This document shows, piece by piece, positions 49,924-58,138 of a stretch of DNA of 64,000 bases. The position numbers and the translations under genes are program-made. Source of the stretch: Colivivens sp963594655 (GTDB taxonomy: Bacteria > Bacteroidota > Bacteroidia > Bacteroidales > Bacteroidaceae); contig CAVBFD010000002.1 in NCBI GenBank assembly GCA_963594655.1, positions 18,728 to 82,727 on the forward strand. The letters run 5' to 3'. The stretch's first letter is position 1; each line of letters opens with the position of its first letter. Under the pieces are notes generated by a model. The model did not search any database and was not told the DNA's origin. It saw only the letters and a program-made list of their open reading frames with translations.

Positions 49924-52506
49924 ATGAAAAGAAACAGTCTACTATTTACAATGGCACTCCTTTGCGGCTTCGCCCTCAAAGGAAGTGCGGCGGCACCCGA
50001 CTCCGTTTATGTGTTCACTTATGCCATTCCGCAGGACACCCACAAGGGTATCCATATCGCCTACAGTTCCGACAAGTCACGGTGGATCGCCATCGGACGC
50101 GACCAGTCGTTCGTTAGCAGCGACTTCGGGTCATGGGGTTCGCAGAAACGGATGTTCCACCCGAGCGTCATCAAGGACGGCGACACATGGTACGCCGTGT
50201 GGCAGGTGAACGACAACACCAACCAGTTCGCCACCACCCTCTCACAGAAACTCTATATCTGGAAACCGCAGGACTATCCGTATGTGTCCACCTCCAGCGT
50301 CATCGCTCCGGTACTTGAGAAGAAAGGAGGACTCTTCGTGGTTACCTACAAGACCAAGGAGGGGAAGACCTATCAAGTAACGAGCCGCAACTTCAAAGAG
50401 TGGAGTCCCGCACGTGAAGGAGGCGAGTACAAGAGCAACGAGGTGAAAGTACTCGTGGACGGCACGGAATACGAGGGATGTGTCACACGCGCTCCGTGGA
50501 ATGTGGTCGAGACACTTGTGAACAAAGGGTACGCCACTACCCTGCGCAACCAGCAGTACGGTGAGTCCATGAGGGACGACGCTTCACGCTTCACCGGCCT
50601 GAACAGTGTGGACGTAAGCGTAAAGATCGACTACAGTGGTAAGAAAGCCATCAGTCCCAACCTCGTGGGCATCTTCTTCGAGGATATCAGCTATGCGGCC
50701 GACGGAGGTCTCTATGCGGAACTCGTGCAGAACCGTGACTTCGAGTACTGCAACACCGACCATGGAGGGTGGAACGCCAAGTCTTGCTGGTCTCTCGAAG
50801 GTACAGGCACGACCGAATGGACCATCGAGACAGCTGACCCGATTCACGTGAACAACTCCCATTACTCAGTTCTCAACACCACTGCCACAGGTTCTTCACT
50901 CCAGAACGGAGGGTTCGACGGCATTGAGCTGCGCAAGGGCGACAAGTACGACCTCTCTCTCTTCCTCAAGAAGATGGAAGGACCGGGAAGCGTGAAGGTG
51001 GAACTCGTGGACGGTGACAAGGTGTTGGCACAGAAGACCTTCAAGGCGACAGGAGAGTGGAAGCAGTACAAGGCGGTACTTACTGCCGGTCAGGACTGCG
51101 ACAAGGCGAAGATAAGTATCACACCACTACAGACAGGAAAACTGGCGGTGGACTTTGTGAGCCTCTTCCCACAGAAGACCTTCAACAACCGCAAGAACGG
51201 ACTCCGTAAGGATCTGGCGCAGGTTCTCGCCGACATGAAGCCAAAGTTCATCCGCTTCCCCGGAGGCTGCGCAAGCCACGGACAGGGACTGGAGGACATG
51301 TACCGTTGGGTCTACACCGTAGGTCCGGTTTGGGAGCGCAAGCCGCTGCCCAACATCTGGAACTATCACCAGACCATGGGACTGGGCTTCTACGAGTACT
51401 TCCAGTTCTGCGAGGACATAGGCGCGGAGCCGCTGCCTGTATTGCCGGCTGGAGTATGTTGCCAGAACTCCTACCGTGGAGGCCACGGTCAGCAGGGCGG
51501 ACTTCCGTTCGCTGGCGAGAAAGCCAACATACAGACATCCGAACCGCTGCCAACCATGGAGGAATACCTTCAGGAACTCATCAACCTCATCGAGTGGGCT
51601 AACGGCGACCCCAAGACATCCAAGTGGGCCAAGATGCGCGCTGACGCCGGTCACCCGAAGCCGTTTGGACTCAAGTACCTCGGAATCGGCAACGAGGACC
51701 TTATATCCGACGTGTTCATAGAACGTTTCAACTTCCTCAACAAAGGCATAAAGGCCAAGTACCCGGAGATTGAGGTAGTAGGAACGGTAGGACCGTTCTT
51801 CGAGGGCAGTGACTATGAGTACGGATGGGAACTGGCACGCAAGGAGAACGTGGATATAGTGGACGAACACTATTATGTTGACCCGGGATGGTACATCCAC
51901 AACCAGAACTTCTACGACAAGTACGACCGCAACGGAACTAAGGTGTACCTCGGTGAATGGGCGAGCAGAAGCAACCGCATGGAGAACGCTCTGGCTGAAG
52001 CCCTCCATATGACCAATCTGGAGCGCAACGCCGATGTGGTGGTCATGGAGTCCTACGCTCCGCTCTTCTGCAAGGACGGACACGCCAACTGGAACCCCGA
52101 CCTCATCTACTTCAACAACACCAGTGTCAGACCTGCCCCGAGCTATTATGTGCAGTACCTCTTCGGCAACAACAACGGAGTGGAGTACATCCCAAGCAAC
52201 TTGTCGGTCAACGGCAACGAGGCAGTAAAACTCAGGGTCAACTCATCTGTGGTGAAAGCCGAGAACGGTGACCTCATCGTGAAGCTCGTAAACCTGCTCC
52301 CGGTAACTGCGAAGACCAGCGTTGACTTGGGTGACCTACAGGGATACGGCACCACAGCAGCCCTCTCTGTACTCACAGGCAAGCCCGACGACAAGAGCGC
52401 AAAGCCAGAGCAGTCCACTTTAACTGTAAGTCCGCAGTTCAACTACGAGATGCCGGCGTACAGTCTGTCTGTAATCCGTATTCCTGCCAACGCCAAGAAG
52501 AAATGA
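49924..52506 (+). CDS. GH51 alpha-L-arabinofuranosidase with GH43-like N-terminal region
   Basis: The 860-residue protein has a signal peptide (about 1-23). Residues about 25-215 resemble part of a GH43-type propeller (HIAYSSDKSRWIAIGRDQSF, MFHPSVIKDGDTWYAVWQV). A carbohydrate-binding, beta-rich part follows to about residue 400, and then the GH51 barrel. The acid/base glutamate is in LGIGNEDL (about 590) and the nucleophile in VYLGEWASR (about 676); IRFPGGCASHGQG is also typical. A C-terminal beta-sandwich closes the protein. It would release arabinose from plant arabinan or arabinoxylan. It overlaps the next gene by four bases. Confidence 0.9.
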   Translation: MKRNSLLFTMALLCGFALKGSAAAPDSVYVFTYAIPQDTHKGIHIAYSSDKSRWIAIGRDQSFVSSDFGSWGSQKRMFHPSVIKDGDTWYAVWQVNDNTNQFATTLSQKLYIWKPQDYPYVSTSSVIAPVLEKKGGLFVVTYKTKEGKTYQVTSRNFKEWSPAREGGEYKSNEVKVLVDGTEYEGCVTRAPWNVVETLVNKGYATTLRNQQYGESMRDDASRFTGLNSVDVSVKIDYSGKKAISPNLVGIFFEDISYAADGGLYAELVQNRDFEYCNTDHGGWNAKSCWSLEGTGTTEWTIETADPIHVNNSHYSVLNTTATGSSLQNGGFDGIELRKGDKYDLSLFLKKMEGPGSVKVELVDGDKVLAQKTFKATGEWKQYKAVLTAGQDCDKAKISITPLQTGKLAVDFVSLFPQKTFNNRKNGLRKDLAQVLADMKPKFIRFPGGCASHGQGLEDMYRWVYTVGPVWERKPLPNIWNYHQTMGLGFYEYFQFCEDIGAEPLPVLPAGVCCQNSYRGGHGQQGGLPFAGEKANIQTSEPLPTMEEYLQELINLIEWANGDPKTSKWAKMRADAGHPKPFGLKYLGIGNEDLISDVFIERFNFLNKGIKAKYPEIEVVGTVGPFFEGSDYEYGWELARKENVDIVDEHYYVDPGWYIHNQNFYDKYDRNGTKVYLGEWASRSNRMENALAEALHMTNLERNADVVVMESYAPLFCKDGHANWNPDLIYFNNTSVRPAPSYYVQYLFGNNNGVEYIPSNLSVNGNEAVKLRVNSSVVKAENGDLIVKLVNLLPVTAKTSVDLGDLQGYGTTAALSVLTGKPDDKSAKPEQSTLTVSPQFNYEMPAYSLSVIRIPANAKKK

Positions 52507-53942
52507 TTACGGACACCCGCGCCATACAACCCATGCTTCACCCTCTTACAACGGAGGGTGAAGTTGTTTTACCCCATCAGTTCACCTATCCGTTCCAGTA
52601 CACGCCCCACCCTCTGGCTGTAAAGGCGAGCCGTCAGCTGCAGGACTATCTGAGGCGACAAGACCTGTGGAGGGAGGAAATCAGTCTCGGGAAGATGTTC
52701 GGAGTACTCGTGGTCGGGACTGACGGGAAATCCAATGCCAAGTCAGATGTGAGGGAAGACGGACAGGCGGACATCCATGCGATCTGGGCTTTCTCAGGAC
52801 TGCTGGACGGCAAGAGAATCCACGAGGGTTTCGTTCCTCCTGTGTATGACGTGGACAAGTGGAATTTGGAGTATACGCGTGAGGATGCCATAATAAGTGC
52901 CATGCCCGACGGAGAGGAGAAAAGTGAACGGTCACGCCAACTGCAGATGAGGCTGTTCGGTCAGTTGCGGTTTCTGAACGCTCTGGGCGAGACACGGTCA
53001 CTTACCGACATCTTCGACAAGGAGACCTGTCGCATACCGCCGTCTGGCGCAGGCGAGTGCTGTGCGCCCAAACTGCTGCAGTACGCCTACAGCCACGGTC
53101 TCCGTCCGTTGTGTATGGCTGAATTCTGGTTGGGACGGTCACCCAAGGGAGAGGTAAGGTACGAAGGAGAGTACTATCCGGCGTGCAACGCCAAGTGCAA
53201 GCCGATACTGCGCCACATGCTCGTGGGACTCGATGTGGAGGAGAACCCTCTGCTTGCCGTCATGCGTGAACGTGTGCGCCAGATGCGTGTCATTTATGAG
53301 GACGGACAAATCATAGCGGTCTACAAACCGGCTGGCATGTTGTCAGTCCGTGGCAATGTGGACGCTCCCAGTGTGGAGTCCGTGATACAGGAGTCGCACC
53401 CCGAGGTGAGCGGTCCGCTCATCGTACACCGCCTCGACATGGACACCTCGGGAGTCATGCTTATCGCCAAGGACAAGGATACCCACAAGGCCTTGCAGAT
53501 TCAGTTCTACAAACATGAGATACGTAAACGCTACATAGCCCTGCTCGACGGAACTGTCAGTCAAGACCACGGCACCGTATCCCTGCCGCTTTCGCCCGAC
53601 AGGACCGACCGTCCCCGACAGATGGTGAACTGGCAGAACGGCAAGGAAGCGGTCACCGAATACGAGGTGCTGGAACGGAAAGAGGGACGCACCCGCGTGG
53701 CCTTCTATCCACAGACAGGCAGGACACACCAGTTGCGCGTACACTCTGCCCACCCCGACGGACTCGGTTGCCCTATTGTAGGCGACCGTCTCTATTCACC
53801 CTCCGCCAAGACGGGTATAATAAAAGGTGTGGCGGAAACAAAAGACCCGACATGCCGGATGTACCTTCATGCCGAGTCCATTGACTTCACCCATCCCCTC
53901 ACAGGAGATCATGTCCATCTGGAAGTGCCGCCAGAGTTCTGA
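52503..53942 (+). CDS. RluA-family pseudouridine synthase with long N-terminal extension
   Basis: The 479-residue protein has an N-terminal extension of about 255 residues containing several cysteines (CRIPPSGAGECCAPKLL, LCMAEFW, CNAKCKP), possibly a zinc site. The RluA catalytic domain follows, with VYKPAGMLSV, the active-site aspartate in VHRLDMDTSGVMLIAK (about 308-318), and PQTGRTHQLRVHSAH. It modifies uridine in rRNA or tRNA. This long form is found in several Bacteroidota and gamma-proteobacteria; its target is not certain. The start ATG overlaps the GH51 stop (ATGA); ATG 52533 is an alternative. Its first codons contain a terminator-like hairpin. Confidence 0.87.
   Translation: MITDTRAIQPMLHPLTTEGEVVLPHQFTYPFQYTPHPLAVKASRQLQDYLRRQDLWREEISLGKMFGVLVVGTDGKSNAKSDVREDGQADIHAIWAFSGLLDGKRIHEGFVPPVYDVDKWNLEYTREDAIISAMPDGEEKSERSRQLQMRLFGQLRFLNALGETRSLTDIFDKETCRIPPSGAGECCAPKLLQYAYSHGLRPLCMAEFWLGRSPKGEVRYEGEYYPACNAKCKPILRHMLVGLDVEENPLLAVMRERVRQMRVIYEDGQIIAVYKPAGMLSVRGNVDAPSVESVIQESHPEVSGPLIVHRLDMDTSGVMLIAKDKDTHKALQIQFYKHEIRKRYIALLDGTVSQDHGTVSLPLSPDRTDRPRQMVNWQNGKEAVTEYEVLERKEGRTRVAFYPQTGRTHQLRVHSAHPDGLGCPIVGDRLYSPSAKTGIIKGVAETKDPTCRMYLHAESIDFTHPLTGDHVHLEVPPEF
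52536..52563 (+). terminator. Terminator-like hairpin inside the start of the pseudouridine synthase gene
   Basis: CTTCACCCTC (52536-52545) pairs perfectly with GAGGGTGAAG (52554-52563) across an 8-base loop, followed by TTGTTTT. It begins 30 bases after the GH51 stop codon and lies within the first 21 codons of the overlapping downstream gene. Confidence 0.55.
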
Positions 53943-54317
53943 CTATTTTGCGGCTATTGCCTCAATCTCTATGTCCGCGCCCTTAGGCAAGGCTGCCACG
54001 GCAAAGGCGGAACGCGCAGGATAGGGATCCTCGAAGAACTCCGCATAGATTTCGTTGACTGCGGTGAAGTCATTGATGTCGGACAGCAACACTGTCACCT
54101 TCACCACATCACGCATCGTCAGTCCGGCTTCCGCGAGAATATTCTTGATATTGGTGAGACTCTGGCGAGCCTCAGCCTGTATCCCTCCCTCGGCAAACTG
54201 ACCTGTGGCAGGGTCGATTGGCAGTTGACCGCTCACATACACAAATCCGTTGGACTCAATCCCCTGGCTGTACGGCCCGATGGCGGCAGGGGCGTTCTTT
54301 GTAGATAACTCTTTCAT
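53943..54317 (-). CDS. ridA: RidA/YjgF-family enamine/imine deaminase
   Basis: RidA hydrolyses reactive 2-aminoacrylate and related enamines released by PLP enzymes. The 124-residue protein starts MKELSTKNAPAAIGPYSQGIESNGFVYVSGQLPIDP, and the key arginine is in YPARSAFAVAALPKGADIEIEAIA. The length is typical of the trimeric family. The stop codon abuts that of the convergent pseudouridine synthase gene with no bases between. A TAACTTTG box 47 bases upstream probably drives it. Confidence 0.93.
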   Translation of the reverse strand: MKELSTKNAPAAIGPYSQGIESNGFVYVSGQLPIDPATGQFAEGGIQAEARQSLTNIKNILAEAGLTMRDVVKVTVLLSDINDFTAVNEIYAEFFEDPYPARSAFAVAALPKGADIEIEAIAAK

Positions 54318-54364
54318 TTCCCTTTTATTTAATAATGTGTAACCTGATTCATTGAATCTTGTTG

Positions 54365-54372
54365 CAAAGTTA
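54365..54372 (-). promoter_or_regulatory. -7 element for ridA
   Basis: On the minus strand TAACTTTG (54372-54365) is 47 bases before the ridA start. The -33 position lacks TTTG. The divergent pepT element at 54415 is only 42 bases away. Confidence 0.5.
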
Positions 54373-54414
54373 CGAATTAAATGCCAACAGACCCGTGTGT
54401 ATGGATTTTATTTG

Positions 54415-54422
54415 TAAATTTG
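54415..54422 (+). promoter_or_regulatory. -7 element for pepT
   Basis: TAAATTTG lies 24 bases before the pepT start at 54447. There is no TTTG at 18-20 bases upstream. Confidence 0.45.
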
Positions 54423-54446
54423 TGGCAGTAAAACAACCAACTGAAT

Positions 54447-55661
54447 ATGGATATAAAAGAAAGGTTTTTGGGATACGTGGTGTTCGACACGCAGTCGGAC
54501 GAGGAGAGCGAAGGATGCCCAAGCACAGCCAAACAACTTGTTTTCGCTGAATATCTGAGAGATGAACTGAAGGCGGAGGGACTGACTGACGTGGAACTGG
54601 ACAAGCATGGTTACGTGTACGCCACCCTACCTGCCAACACGGACAAGGACGTGCCTGTGGTCGGCTTCATAGCACACTACGACACCAGTCCCGACTGCTC
54701 GGGCAAGGACATCCACGCGCGTGTCGTCCACAACTACGACGGTGGGGACATCACCCTGAGCGAGGGTATCGTCAGTTCGCCCGACAAGTTTCCCGAACTG
54801 CTGGCGCACAAGGGCGAGGACTTGATTGTTACCGACGGACACACCCTGTTGGGTGCGGACGACAAGGCAGGGATAGCCGAGATAGTACAGGCTATGGTAT
54901 ATCTCATGCAACATCCAGAGATAAAACACGGAAAGATACGTGTGGGTTTCAATCCCGACGAGGAGATAGGCAGGGGAGCCGCCCTCTTCGATGTGGAGAA
55001 GTTCGGTTGCCGGTTCGCCTACACCATGGACGGAGGCGAGGTGGGAGAACTGGAGTTCGAGAACTTCAACGCCGCGTCGGCTAAGATTAAGGTCAACGGA
55101 TGTTCCGTACACCCCGGCTACGCCAAGGGCAAGATGGTCAACGCCGCCCGTGTGGCTACCGAACTGGTGAGGATGCTGCCGCAGGACGAGACTCCGGAGA
55201 CCACCGAGGGCTATGAGGGGTTCTACCACCTCACCGACATCAGGGGCAACTGCGAGTCGGCGACCGTGTCCCTCATCATACGTGACCACAACCGCCGTAA
55301 GTTTGAGGCGCGTAAGGAACGCGTTGAGGAGATTGTGGCTGTCATCAACGCCAAATACGGAAAGGCCGTGGCGGTACTTGACCTCCACGACCAATACTAC
55401 AACATGCGTGAAAAAATCGAACCTATGATGTACATCATCGAGACGGCACAACAGGCGATGAAAAAAGCTGGAGTCACACCCCACATACAACCCATCCGTG
55501 GCGGTACCGACGGAGCGCAACTCTCGTTCAAGGGACTCCCCTGCCCCAACATCTTCGCTGGAGGCATCAACTTCCACGGACCTTACGAGTTCTGTCCAGT
55601 GCAGTCACTCGAAAAGGGCATGGCCACGGTAGTGAACATCTGTAGACTTGTGGCGGAATGA
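54447..55661 (+). CDS. pepT: Peptidase T (tripeptide aminopeptidase)
   Basis: The 404-residue M20 metallopeptidase removes the N-terminal residue of tripeptides in the cytosol. Zinc ligands and catalytic residues are in FIAHYDTSPD, LLGADDKAGIAEI, FNPDEEIGRGAALFDVEKFG and TMDGGEVGELEFENF. A dimerisation lid lies in the middle, and the last histidine is in GGINFHGPYEF. The length matches the family. A terminator overlapping the end of the convergent OmpH-like gene follows. Confidence 0.95.
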   Translation: MDIKERFLGYVVFDTQSDEESEGCPSTAKQLVFAEYLRDELKAEGLTDVELDKHGYVYATLPANTDKDVPVVGFIAHYDTSPDCSGKDIHARVVHNYDGGDITLSEGIVSSPDKFPELLAHKGEDLIVTDGHTLLGADDKAGIAEIVQAMVYLMQHPEIKHGKIRVGFNPDEEIGRGAALFDVEKFGCRFAYTMDGGEVGELEFENFNAASAKIKVNGCSVHPGYAKGKMVNAARVATELVRMLPQDETPETTEGYEGFYHLTDIRGNCESATVSLIIRDHNRRKFEARKERVEEIVAVINAKYGKAVAVLDLHDQYYNMREKIEPMMYIIETAQQAMKKAGVTPHIQPIRGGTDGAQLSFKGLPCPNIFAGGINFHGPYEFCPVQSLEKGMATVVNICRLVAE

Positions 55662-55674
55662 CCCTCAATCCCTT

Positions 55675-55721
55675 GCTGCCGGCAGCCAGAAATCTTATTT
55701 CTTGCTGTCGGCGGCTTTTTT
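55675..55721 (+). terminator. pepT terminator overlapping the 3' end of the convergent gene
   Basis: GCTGCCGGCAGC (55675-55686) pairs along all 12 bases, counting two G-U pairs, with GCTGTCGGCGGC (55704-55715), followed by six T's. The right arm lies in the last codons (Ala-Ala-Asp-Ser) of the OmpH-like gene on the other strand. Confidence 0.75.
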
Positions 55722-56327
55722 CTTGCCGCTCTTCTCGTAGCGTTTGTTGAGAGCCGTAACCACCTCCTTGGTGATGTCGTACTGCGGCGCACCGTAAAGC
55801 ACGTTGTCGATACCGCTGCTCTTGCAGAGGATGAAGTCATAGCCCTTCTCTTCCGCATACGACTTGGTGAACTTCTGGATGGTGTCGGTCAAAGCGGTCA
55901 GTTCCTTCTGGTACTCCTCCTGAAGTGAGTTGGACAGGCGCGCCTGAAGTCCCTCTATGTCCTGCTGCAGTTTCTGAAGCCGGGCCTGTTCGGTCTCGTA
56001 CTGCTGCTGGGTGATGGAGTTGGACTGTACCTTACGCTGGAACTCCTGCACCTGGGCGGTGAAGTTCTTGCCCTTCTCGTTGATGGTGGCCTCGGCGTTC
56101 GCCTGTTTCTTCTGGAACGAATCCGACACGTCTTTGTAGTACTCATACTGACTGGTAAGGGTGTCTATAAGCACGTAGGCGATTTTGAGTCCCGACTTTG
56201 ACGCTACAGCCGTACCGCTCCGCTTGGCCGCGCCGGCATCATCTCCCTGGGCCTGGCCGCATGAGGTGAACGCAGTGGCGCACGAACATGCCATGAAGGC
56301 CGCAACAAAAAATTTTGATGTATTCAT
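55695..56327 (-). CDS. OmpH/Skp-like periplasmic chaperone, lipoprotein form
   Basis: The 210-residue protein starts with a lipoprotein-type signal (FFVAAFMACSCATAFTSC). The rest has the Skp layout: a first strand (LKIAYVLIDTL), a long helical coiled coil (about 65-140, rich in Gln, Glu and Lys: AQVQEFQRKVQSNSITQQQYETEQARLQKLQQ in part), and a final beta part (YDFILCKSSGIDNVLYGAPQYDITKEVV). Skp proteins hold outer-membrane proteins in the periplasm. A lipid-anchored form is somewhat unusual but occurs in Bacteroidota. The C-terminus is lysine-rich. Confidence 0.85.
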   Translation of the reverse strand: MNTSKFFVAAFMACSCATAFTSCGQAQGDDAGAAKRSGTAVASKSGLKIAYVLIDTLTSQYEYYKDVSDSFQKKQANAEATINEKGKNFTAQVQEFQRKVQSNSITQQQYETEQARLQKLQQDIEGLQARLSNSLQEEYQKELTALTDTIQKFTKSYAEEKGYDFILCKSSGIDNVLYGAPQYDITKEVVTALNKRYEKSGKKKAADSKK

Positions 56328-56349
56328 TTATTGTGATTGTTTATATGTT

Positions 56350-56565
56350 TCACCTGTCACTCACTTCTTTTATGGCATGGGGATTGGGAATCCGCGCCAT
56401 GAAGTCCTGGCTCTGGGCGCAACCGACACCTCTCTCCCTCATCGCCCTGCTCGACGACACATGGGTCTTCGGGAAGCGGCCGTTCTTCTTCAACAGGATG
56501 CGTACGCACAGAAAAAGCATACTCAATCCGATAATTGCCGCTGATAAAAGAAATACTTTCAACAT
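56350..56565 (-). CDS. Small conserved membrane protein
   Basis: The 71-residue protein has one hydrophobic helix at about residues 4-25 (VFLLSAAIIGLSMLFLCVRI), then LLKKNGRFPKTHVSSSRAMRERGVGCAQSQD. Small proteins with a single helix followed by a K-x-G-x-FP-x-THV pattern and a short Cys-containing tail occur throughout Bacteroidota, so I take it as real. Its function is unknown. It lies 22 bases upstream of the OmpH-like gene on the same strand and has a TATATTTG box before it. Codon position bias and the amino-acid make-up look like coding sequence. Confidence 0.7.
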   Translation of the reverse strand: MLKVFLLSAAIIGLSMLFLCVRILLKKNGRFPKTHVSSSRAMRERGVGCAQSQDFMARIPNPHAIKEVSDR

Positions 56566-56572
56566 AATTCAG

Positions 56573-56592
56573 TACTTTTGCATGCAAATATA
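56573..56592. promoter_or_regulatory. Back-to-back divergent -7 elements
   Basis: TACTTTTG on the plus strand (56573-56580) and TATATTTG on the minus strand (56592-56585) are separated by only 4 bases. The first points to pepD (start 56678), the second to the small membrane protein gene (start 56565). Neither has a clear -33 TTTG. Two polymerases could not use both boxes at once. Confidence 0.45.
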
Positions 56593-56677
56593 CAAAGAAA
56601 AAGACAACGTATGCCGCACACGTACAGAAAACGGCAGAAGAAAGAAGAAGTATAACATTTTTTTAATTTAATATCTC

Positions 56678-58138
56678 ATGGAACTGAAACCAAAAGCGGT
56701 GTTTGATTACTTTGCGCAAATCAATAAGGTGCCGCGCCCATCGAAGCGCGAGGAGAAGATGATAGCGTTCCTTCAGGACTTTGCGGAGACTAACGGACTG
56801 GACTGCAAGACCGACGAGGTGGGGAACGTGCTTATATCCAAGGATGCCACCCCCGGAATGGAGGACAGGGAGACCGTGGTGCTGCAGTGCCACATGGACA
56901 TGGTGTGCGAGAAGAACAGCGACAGGGACATCGACTTCACCTGTGACCCTATAGAGACCTACATCGACGGTGAGTGGATGCGCGCCCATGGCACTACCCT
57001 CGGGGCGGACGACGGTATAGGTGACGCTATGGCGATGGCGGTGCTTACCGACAAGAGTCTGCGTCACGGACCGATTGAGTGCCTGTTCACACGCGACGAG
57101 GAGACCGGCATGACCGGGGCGCACGGAATGCAACCGGGATTCATGACCGGGAAGTACCTTATCAATCTCGACAGCGAGGACGAGGGACAGATTTTCATAG
57201 GATGCGCTGGAGGTATAAACACCGACATCGAGTTCTCCTATTTCTCACAGGATATACCGGACGACTATATCGCACTGAGAATCGTGGTAGACAAACTGAC
57301 GGGAGGACACTCGGGCGACGACATCAACAAGAACCGCGCCAATGCCAACAAGATACTCGCGCGTTTCCTCTACAGGACACTCGACACCCATCATGAGACT
57401 CTCCTTGTAAGTATCGACGGCGGTAACCTTCACAACGCCATCCCACGCCATTCGGAGGCGGTAATCGCCGTACCCGAGATCATCAAGCACGACATCCGCA
57501 GCGAGTTCAACATCTTCGCGGCTGACATCAGAGACGAGTACCATACCACCGAACCCGCGGCGGAGTTCATCATGGAGTCGTGCGAGCGGCCGGCTACAGC
57601 CATCGACGGCACTACAGCCACCAACCTCGTCCGCGCTCTGAATGCGGTGCATAACGGTGTGTACGAATGGAGTCAGGACATCCCGGGGTTTGTGGAAACC
57701 TCGTCCAACCTGGCAAGTATAAAGATGCCGGAGGAAGGACGCGTGAAGATTGTGGTGAGCCAACGAGGCAGCACCAAGAGTCAGTTGCAGGCTGTATGCG
57801 ACGCGGTTGCCTCCACCTTCACCCTCGCCGGAGGAGAGGTGTTCACACACGACGGTTATCCCGGGTGGAAACCCAACCCAAACTCCACCATACTGAAAAT
57901 GGCGGTGGAGAAGTACAGGGAGCTGTTCGACAAAGACCCCAAGGTACTTGCCATCCACGCCGGACTGGAGTGCAGTCTGTTCTCCGAGAAATACCCCCAC
58001 ATGGACATGATAAGTTTCGGACCGACACTGCGAGGGGTACACTCGCCCGACGAGTGTCTGCTCATACCTACCGTGGACATGGTGTGGAGACACCTCATCG
58101 CCATACTTGAGGACGCTCCCAAGAAGTCTGTCGGCTGA
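56678..58138 (+). CDS. pepD: Aminoacyl-histidine dipeptidase (Xaa-His dipeptidase)
   Basis: The 486-residue M20 metallopeptidase cleaves Xaa-His and other dipeptides in the cytosol. It begins VFDYFAQINKVPRPSKREEKMIAFL, and the zinc-site motifs are VLQCHMDMVCEKN, TTLGADDGIGDAMAMAVL, FTRDEETGMTGAHGM and NLDSEDEGQIFIGCAGG. The late IHAGLECSLFSEKYP and SFGPTLRGVHSPDE complete the active site. The stop codon overlaps the next start by one base (TGATG). It is one of five peptidase genes in the window, which suggests heavy peptide use. Confidence 0.94.
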   Translation: MELKPKAVFDYFAQINKVPRPSKREEKMIAFLQDFAETNGLDCKTDEVGNVLISKDATPGMEDRETVVLQCHMDMVCEKNSDRDIDFTCDPIETYIDGEWMRAHGTTLGADDGIGDAMAMAVLTDKSLRHGPIECLFTRDEETGMTGAHGMQPGFMTGKYLINLDSEDEGQIFIGCAGGINTDIEFSYFSQDIPDDYIALRIVVDKLTGGHSGDDINKNRANANKILARFLYRTLDTHHETLLVSIDGGNLHNAIPRHSEAVIAVPEIIKHDIRSEFNIFAADIRDEYHTTEPAAEFIMESCERPATAIDGTTATNLVRALNAVHNGVYEWSQDIPGFVETSSNLASIKMPEEGRVKIVVSQRGSTKSQLQAVCDAVASTFTLAGGEVFTHDGYPGWKPNPNSTILKMAVEKYRELFDKDPKVLAIHAGLECSLFSEKYPHMDMISFGPTLRGVHSPDECLLIPTVDMVWRHLIAILEDAPKKSVG

